From JAYZDP01 sp036337765 (lineage in GTDB: Bacteria > Acidobacteriota > Thermoanaerobaculia > Multivoradales > Multivoraceae), in NCBI GenBank assembly GCA_036337765.1, contig JAYZDP010000204.1, forward strand, positions 1-9,993: DNA of 9,993 nt, given 5' to 3'. Of the stretch, positions 6,096 to 9,993 are shown one piece after another. Within the stretch, counting starts at the first letter, position 1. Every line of letters starts with the position of its first letter. The position numbers were made by a program, and so were the translations under genes. Below the pieces are notes generated by a model. That model was given only the letters and a program-made list of their open reading frames with translations, did not search any database and was not told where the DNA came from.

Positions 6096-7409
6096 CTACA
6101 GGTAGCCGAGGTTCTTGAGTTGGCGTAGATCCTCGCTGGTCAGCTCGCCGCGGCGCTGCTCGTACTTGGGTAGCTCGCGGTACCACTGCTCCAGCTGGCG
6201 CCCCAGCGGCGGTCTCATGTCGATCGGCGAGGCGTCGAGCGGGCTCTCCTCGAGCGCGTCGGTGCGCAGATCGTAGTACCGCATGCGACGTGATGAGAAA
6301 TCGAAGATCGCCTTCAGGTCCTCGGTCTGAGCGCTGATCGTCACCGGGTGGTTGTAGCTCGTCTTTCCCTTCTTAGTGATCGCGTTCCCACGCTCCCCGA
6401 CGGCGAATCGCGGTTGGGCGGATGGTCCATCGGTAGCCCAGTTCGCGATCCGGCTCGTTCCGACGAGACCTTTTGGCGGATCGATGGCGAGCAGGTCCAA
6501 GACGGTCGGCAGCACGTCGATCAGAGAGACCGGCTTCGGCACGCGGATGCCGGTGGGAATACCGGGCCCAGCAACGATCCACGGTACGCGCAGGTTCGGC
6601 CAATGGGTGTTCTTGCCATGGCCCCAGTAGCTGTGCTCGCCAAGGCTCTCGCCGTGGTCGCTGAGTACGACGAACAGAGTGTCGTGGCCGAGCTTCTCCT
6701 CGATGCCGGAGAGCAGCTTACCTATCCAAGTATCGGTGAAGGCGACCTCGCTGGCGTAGCGCACTCGCTTGCGCCAGCCGCTGGGTCGAAGCTCGGGGTC
6801 GGGCTCGGGAGGGATGTGGCCCGACTGCAGCTCGTAGGGTGAGTGCGGCTCGGAGTAGTGAACCCAGAGAAAGAGGGGCTCTGTGCCCTCGCGATCGGCG
6901 AGCCACGATAGGGCATCGACCGTGACATCCCGGGCGTCGCGCTCCATCAGCCCGAACGAGTTGCGCTCCTTGTTGAAGCTCTCGTCGAAGTGATCGAAGC
7001 CGCGGTCGACACCTGCCAGTCGACTCTTCAGAGTCCAATTCGAGATGAACGCGGCGCTGCGATAACCGTCAGCGCCCAGGATCTCGGCGAGCACGGGCAC
7101 GTCGTCGCGCATACGCACGCCGTTGCGTCTCGCACCATGGGTCGGCGGGTACAGCGACGAGAAGATCGACGCGAAGGACGGACCGGTCTTGCCGATCACG
7201 CTGAGGGTGTCCTCGAACACGGCCCCGCGCTCACCGAGGGCGTCGATGTTGGGCGTGATGCGGTCGGGGTAGCCGTAGGTACCGATGAAGTCGGCCCGCA
7301 GCGTGTCGATCGACACCAGGACCAGGTTGGAGCTTGCAGCTGCGTGCCCGCACAAGGCGCTCGCGGCCAGGCAGGCGATAGCGAAGCGCGGTGTGAGCCG
7401 GTCCGTCAC
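6096..7409 (-). CDS. Exported sulfatase-like hydrolase (alkaline phosphatase superfamily) with Thr at the nucleophile position
   Basis: The 437-residue protein has an N-terminal signal peptide (hydrophobic about 9-20, likely cleavage after the AAA at 23-25), so it should act in the periplasm or outside. The sulfatase fold is marked by VSIDTLRAD (metal Asp35), HYSEPHSPY (His184), LSDHGESLGEH (Asp251, His252) and WGHG (His264). Where arylsulfatases carry CxPxR or SxPxR, this has T-G-P-S-F (Thr75-Phe79) followed by the usual SLYPPTHG. A formylglycine cannot form from threonine, so phosphodiester or phosphotransferase chemistry is more likely than sulfate ester cleavage. That is inference from superfamily members such as LtaS that use Thr. 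The substrate is unknown. The start is GTG at 7409, only 2 nt after the stop of the upstream nucleotidyltransferase-like gene and with no clear ribosome site, which implies translational coupling. Confidence 0.85.
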   Translation of the reverse strand: MTDRLTPRFAIACLAASALCGHAAASSNLVLVSIDTLRADFIGTYGYPDRITPNIDALGERGAVFEDTLSVIGKTGPSFASIFSSLYPPTHGARRNGVRMRDDVPVLAEILGADGYRSAAFISNWTLKSRLAGVDRGFDHFDESFNKERNSFGLMERDARDVTVDALSWLADREGTEPLFLWVHYSEPHSPYELQSGHIPPEPDPELRPSGWRKRVRYASEVAFTDTWIGKLLSGIEEKLGHDTLFVVLSDHGESLGEHSYWGHGKNTHWPNLRVPWIVAGPGIPTGIRVPKPVSLIDVLPTVLDLLAIDPPKGLVGTSRIANWATDGPSAQPRFAVGERGNAITKKGKTSYNHPVTISAQTEDLKAIFDFSSRRMRYYDLRTDALEESPLDASPIDMRPPLGRQLEQWYRELPKYEQRRGELTSEDLRQLKNLGYL

Positions 7410-7411
7410 GA

Positions 7412-8341
7412 CTACGCGAACGTGGCGCCGAGGGCCTCGGCCTCTTCTACGGTGTCGATGTCACGGGCCAGCGACAGCGCCTTGAGCAGCGGTATCCGAA
7501 TGCGACGGCCCGGGAACTTCTTGCGGTGGCGCCGCCTGACGAAGATCTTTCTCAGCGAGTCCTCGAGTTCGGCCTGCGTGGCGATGCCGCGGCGCAGGTC
7601 GTTGCCCGTACGCATGCTCGAGGTAACCACGTCGAACGTCAGGGTCGGCCAGCGGCGCTCGACCAAATGCAACAGGTCCTGAACTATCAGGCTCCACATG
7701 ACGTGGCGAAGAATGTACGAGCGGCGATAACGGATCGGCCGATTCCGGGTCCGGTAGGCGAGATCGAAGAGACGGTACATGAAGCCGAGCCGCAGACTCT
7801 CTGGGTCGACGATCGTCAGATGACTCGGAAGCACGGTGACCGCTTCCTGGCCGGGCTCGGGCACGACGCGGTACTTGGGCTTCCACGATGACGCCCCGAG
7901 CTGGCGCTCCTCACCAGCGACGATCAGTGGAAACCACAGGTCCGAGGGTGCTGTTTGCCAGTAGTCGTCGACCAGAGCCTCCAGCTCAGAAACCTCGGGC
8001 AGGATGTCGCAGGTCGTGACGGCCACCTTCGAGCCGGGTAGCCGGCCGACCACGGTCTGCATGGCCGTCTGGATGTTCTGGCCAAAGCCAGCGTCGGTGT
8101 CGATCACCTCGACCTCGGAGTCGGAGTACGCATCGGCCGGACCGGCGACGAAGATCGGCTCGAAGGCGCCGCTGTTGCGGAGGCGCTCCAACAGGTGAGC
8201 GATCAGCGTGCGGCCCGCGAGTCGAATATCGATCCCCTTGCAGCCTGAGAGCGGGTGGCGGTCGCCACTCCCCGGGGGCAGCTTCGGAGGCTTACGCACC
8301 CGGCCGCCGAGGATGATGAGGGGGACTTTCTGTCGTGCCAT
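7412..8341 (-). CDS. GT-A-fold nucleotidyltransferase-like protein (NTP-transferase / MobA-like)
   Basis: The 309-residue protein opens with a beta strand and nucleotide loop of the form PLIILGGRVRKPPKL (7-21). It continues with LAGRTLIAHLLERLRNSGAFEPIFVAGP (41-68), the classic layout in which a sugar- or cofactor-nucleotidyltransferase binds NTP and then the acceptor. A metal-binding Asp is likely in VTTCDILPE (Asp112), and DIDTVEEAEAL (294-304) matches the DIDTxED ending common in this superfamily. The usual GG-x-G-x-R-M-x-K loop is altered and followed by an unusual Pro/Gly-rich stretch, so the exact donor and product are not predictable. No signal or membrane segment is seen, so it is cytosolic. 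ATG at 8341 has a modest GAGAAG about 4 nt upstream. It is the first gene of a pair with the sulfatase-like gene, suggesting that both modify or build a surface lipid or glycan. That is inference. Confidence 0.72.
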   Translation of the reverse strand: MARQKVPLIILGGRVRKPPKLPPGSGDRHPLSGCKGIDIRLAGRTLIAHLLERLRNSGAFEPIFVAGPADAYSDSEVEVIDTDAGFGQNIQTAMQTVVGRLPGSKVAVTTCDILPEVSELEALVDDYWQTAPSDLWFPLIVAGEERQLGASSWKPKYRVVPEPGQEAVTVLPSHLTIVDPESLRLGFMYRLFDLAYRTRNRPIRYRRSYILRHVMWSLIVQDLLHLVERRWPTLTFDVVTSSMRTGNDLRRGIATQAELEDSLRKIFVRRRHRKKFPGRRIRIPLLKALSLARDIDTVEEAEALGATFA

Positions 8342-8365
8342 GGCGCTTCTCGCGGAGCCGCGCAG

Positions 8366-8394
8366 AACATAGCGTTACCGACGAGCGCATGCAA
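8366..8394 (-). promoter_or_regulatory. Candidate promoter for the nucleotidyltransferase/sulfatase pair
   Basis: On the minus strand TTGCAT (8394-8389) and TATGTT (8371-8366) are spaced by 17 nt, about 25 nt ahead of the ATG. The -35 matches only partly (TTG) and the -10 at 4 of 6. It lies in the 151 nt divergent gap shared with rnd. In the other direction, TAAACT (8429-8434), inside the small palindrome CTAAA-C-TTTAG, is a possible -10 for rnd but lacks a -35. Confidence 0.35.
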
Positions 8395-8492
8395 CGTCGA
8401 CTGACTGCGAAGGTGCCATTTCGCCTGCTAAACTTTAGACGCCCGCCGCGACAGCCTGAGCTGAAGCTCGAACTTTCCCCAATGGACCCACG

Positions 8493-9623
8493 GTGCTTGC
8501 GACTCCTCGCTTGGTGATCGACTCTCGGGAGCTCGAGTCGCTCTGCGACCGTTGGCTCGAACGTGAGCTCGTGGGGCTCGACACGGAGTTCGTTCGAACG
8601 CGCACGTTCTACGCCAGGCTGGGCTTGATCCAGGTGGCCGCCGGTGACCAGGTCGTGTTGCTCGATGCCGTTGAGATCGCCGATCTATCGCCCTTCAGAG
8701 CGGTTTTGCTTCAGGATTCGTCCCGCAAGGTGCTTCACTCCTGCGGCGAGGACCTGGGTGTGTTTCTGCATCAGTTCGGAGTGGTTCCGAGGGGTCTGTT
8801 CGACACCCAGCTGGCGGCCGCGATGGTCGGCATGGGCTTCTCGCTGAGCTACCAGGCGCTGGTGGAAAGGATTCTGGGGGTTCACCTCGAGAAGGGCGAG
8901 ACTCGCTCGGACTGGACCGCGCGGCCGTTGCGTGAGGCTCAGCTGGGCTACGCCGCGCTCGACGTGGCCTATCTCGAACCGGTGTACCAGCATCTGATGG
9001 ACCGCCTCCTGACACTGGGTCGCGCAGCTTGGGTGGAGGAAGAGTTCGAGCGTCTGGGTGAGCGATCCCGCCATCAGGTTCAGCCCGACGAGGCCTACCT
9101 CCGCATCAAGGGGCGGGGCAGCCTGGATCAGCGCGGCCAGGCCATACTTCGTCTCCTCTGCGCCTTTCGCGAGGGAGAGGCACGCGGGCGCAACCTGGCG
9201 AGAACGTTTGTGGTGCGCGACGATGCCTTGCTCGCAGTGGCTGCGAAGCGCCCTCGCAGCTCGCGGCATCTTCGCCGCATCGCTCAGCTAGGCGGCAACG
9301 AGCGCAAACGCTACGGGGATCGGTTTCTCGAGATCGTCGAAGAGGCGCTGTCGTTACCAACGCAGGATCTGCCGGAGCGCAGGCCGGGCGGTCCTCGCGT
9401 GCCTCATCTCAGCGAGCTGGTCAAGGAACTACAGGCGCTGGTGGCGAGAATTGGTGGAGAGATGGAGATCGCCCCGGAGATTCTGGCGCGGCGTCGGGTG
9501 CTGGAAGGGCTGGTCCGCAGCTATGTCGGCAGGGGATCGCGGGAGCTTCCGGCGGAGCTCGGGGGTTGGCGTAGAGACGTCGTCGGCCAGCCTGCGCTCG
9601 AGTTGCTCGACACCGCGGCCTGA
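8493..9623 (+). CDS. rnd: Ribonuclease D
   Basis: RNase D is a 3'-to-5' exoribonuclease that trims precursors of tRNA and other small stable RNAs. The 376 residues match the E. coli enzyme's length. All DEDDy catalytic residues are present with E. coli spacing shifted by two: Asp30 and Glu32 (GLDTEF), Asp87 (HSCGEDLGVF), Tyr153 and Asp157 (YAALDVAYL). After the exonuclease domain (about 1-170) comes an HRDC domain (about 211-290, starting LDQRGQAILRLLCAFRE) and a further C-terminal helical region. The start chosen is GTG at 8493, which gives the family-typical N-terminus (PRLVIDSRELESLCDRW). No strong Shine-Dalgarno supports it, and TTG 8511 or GTG 8514 are alternatives. A possible exported protein gene follows 16 nt later in the same direction, probably co-transcribed. 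Confidence 0.95.
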   Translation: MLATPRLVIDSRELESLCDRWLERELVGLDTEFVRTRTFYARLGLIQVAAGDQVVLLDAVEIADLSPFRAVLLQDSSRKVLHSCGEDLGVFLHQFGVVPRGLFDTQLAAAMVGMGFSLSYQALVERILGVHLEKGETRSDWTARPLREAQLGYAALDVAYLEPVYQHLMDRLLTLGRAAWVEEEFERLGERSRHQVQPDEAYLRIKGRGSLDQRGQAILRLLCAFREGEARGRNLARTFVVRDDALLAVAAKRPRSSRHLRRIAQLGGNERKRYGDRFLEIVEEALSLPTQDLPERRPGGPRVPHLSELVKELQALVARIGGEMEIAPEILARRRVLEGLVRSYVGRGSRELPAELGGWRRDVVGQPALELLDTAA

Positions 9624-9639
9624 CCACGGAGCTGGCCTG

Positions 9640-9993
9640 ATGCTTGCTGTGTCTGGGAGTGGGCGCGTTCAGGCGTCGAAGGGAGGCGCTCTGGCCTGGC
9701 TTCGAGGCACACTTGCCCGTGCCGCTGCGCCGATTTGGCGCGTCTCGGCCCTGGGGTGGATGGTGATGGCGACAGCGATGACTCTGGCGGCGCAGGTCGC
9801 AACCGATCCGGAAGTCGAGGTGCAGGCCTCGGCCGCGACGCCGAGGATCGGCGAGTCGTTCGAGCTCGAGGTGGCCGTGATCTGGTCCGGCACTGAGAGT
9901 GGCGGGGAGCTCTTGCCACCGAAGATCGAAATTCCCGCGGGAGTCGAGGCGGGCGAGCTGCGCGCGACCAGTGCCGTCGGTGGCCGGCTCGGT
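9640..9993 (+). CDS. Exported/membrane-anchored protein, N-terminal 118 residues (possibly BatD-like), truncated by window end
   Basis: ATG at 9640 has GGAG 8 nt upstream and the frame remains open to the end of the window. The N-terminus is basic with a hydrophobic stretch at about residues 34-51 (WRVSALGWMVMATAMTLAAQ), read as a signal peptide or anchor. After it the chain becomes acidic and beta-rich: VEVQASAATPRIGESFELEVAV, then a Pro-rich turn and IEIPAGVEAGEL. A signal followed by an A-x-x-x-P-R-I-G-E-x-F-E-L-x-V strand pattern recalls the first Ig-like repeat of BatD/oxygen-tolerance proteins, but too little is present to be sure. It begins 16 nt after the rnd stop. No catalytic motif is visible. 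Confidence 0.6.
   Translation, partial: MLAVSGSGRVQASKGGALAWLRGTLARAAAPIWRVSALGWMVMATAMTLAAQVATDPEVEVQASAATPRIGESFELEVAVIWSGTESGGELLPPKIEIPAGVEAGELRATSAVGGRLG

Noticed and set aside
7345..7355. Lipoprotein signal (lipobox) in the sulfatase-like protein
   Set aside because: Cys20 is preceded by S-A-L, which does not fit the L-[AS]-[GA]-C pattern; a standard signal peptidase I site (AAA at 23-25) fits better.
6990..7682. Plus-strand 230-codon frame across the sulfatase/nucleotidyltransferase junction
   Set aside because: It is antisense to two genes with clear family motifs, and has no ribosome site or homology of its own.

Overview
The window reads as ordinary chromosomal DNA from a GC-rich bacterium. 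By eye it is in the low-to-mid 60s % GC, densely packed, with strong AAGGAGG-type ribosome sites on some genes and frequent GTG or TTG starts. The GroEL/GroES sequences, the CIRCE operator, the fused glutamine-dependent NAD synthetase and a sulfatase-like/nucleotidyltransferase pair would fit an Acidobacteriota, Myxococcota or other deltaproteobacterium-like lineage. That placement is an inference and weak. I see no phage, transposon, CRISPR, tRNA or rRNA signature.

Layout. Positions 1-1050 (minus): the 5' part of groEL and complete groES, driven by a housekeeping promoter whose start region overlaps a CIRCE (HrcA) operator at 1136-1162. Positions 1200-3268 (plus, divergent from groES): a long nicotinamidase/isochorismatase-like hydrolase whose stop codon overlaps the start of a Hal2/CysQ-type bisphosphate nucleotidase. 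Positions 3432-3878 (plus): an Hsp20 small heat-shock protein with its own promoter, a structured leader and a clear intrinsic terminator (3900-3930). Positions 3975-6026 (plus): glutamine-dependent NAD+ synthetase (nadE) with no visible ribosome site but a -10-like hexamer just before its ATG. Positions 6096-8341 (minus): a two-gene unit of a GT-A-fold nucleotidyltransferase-like protein followed 2 nt later by an exported sulfatase/phosphatase-superfamily protein with threonine at the nucleophile position. Positions 8493-9993 (plus): RNase D, then a truncated exported protein faintly resembling BatD.

How the genes fit together. Two protein-folding loci (groESL and hsp20) flank the hydrolase/nucleotidase pair. 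The pair and nadE hint at nicotinamide/NAD and phosphonucleotide turnover: deamidation of nicotinamide would feed the route that ends at NadE, and a Hal2-type phosphatase removes 3'-phosphates from pAp and could in principle act on related nucleotides. This link rests only on family membership and proximity. The most unusual points are the C10 homopolymer near the start of the hydrolase gene, the long insertion in that hydrolase, the palindrome and competing helices in the hsp20 leader, the possibly leaderless nadE, and the Thr-type sulfatase homologue. I found no convincing wholly new multi-gene system.
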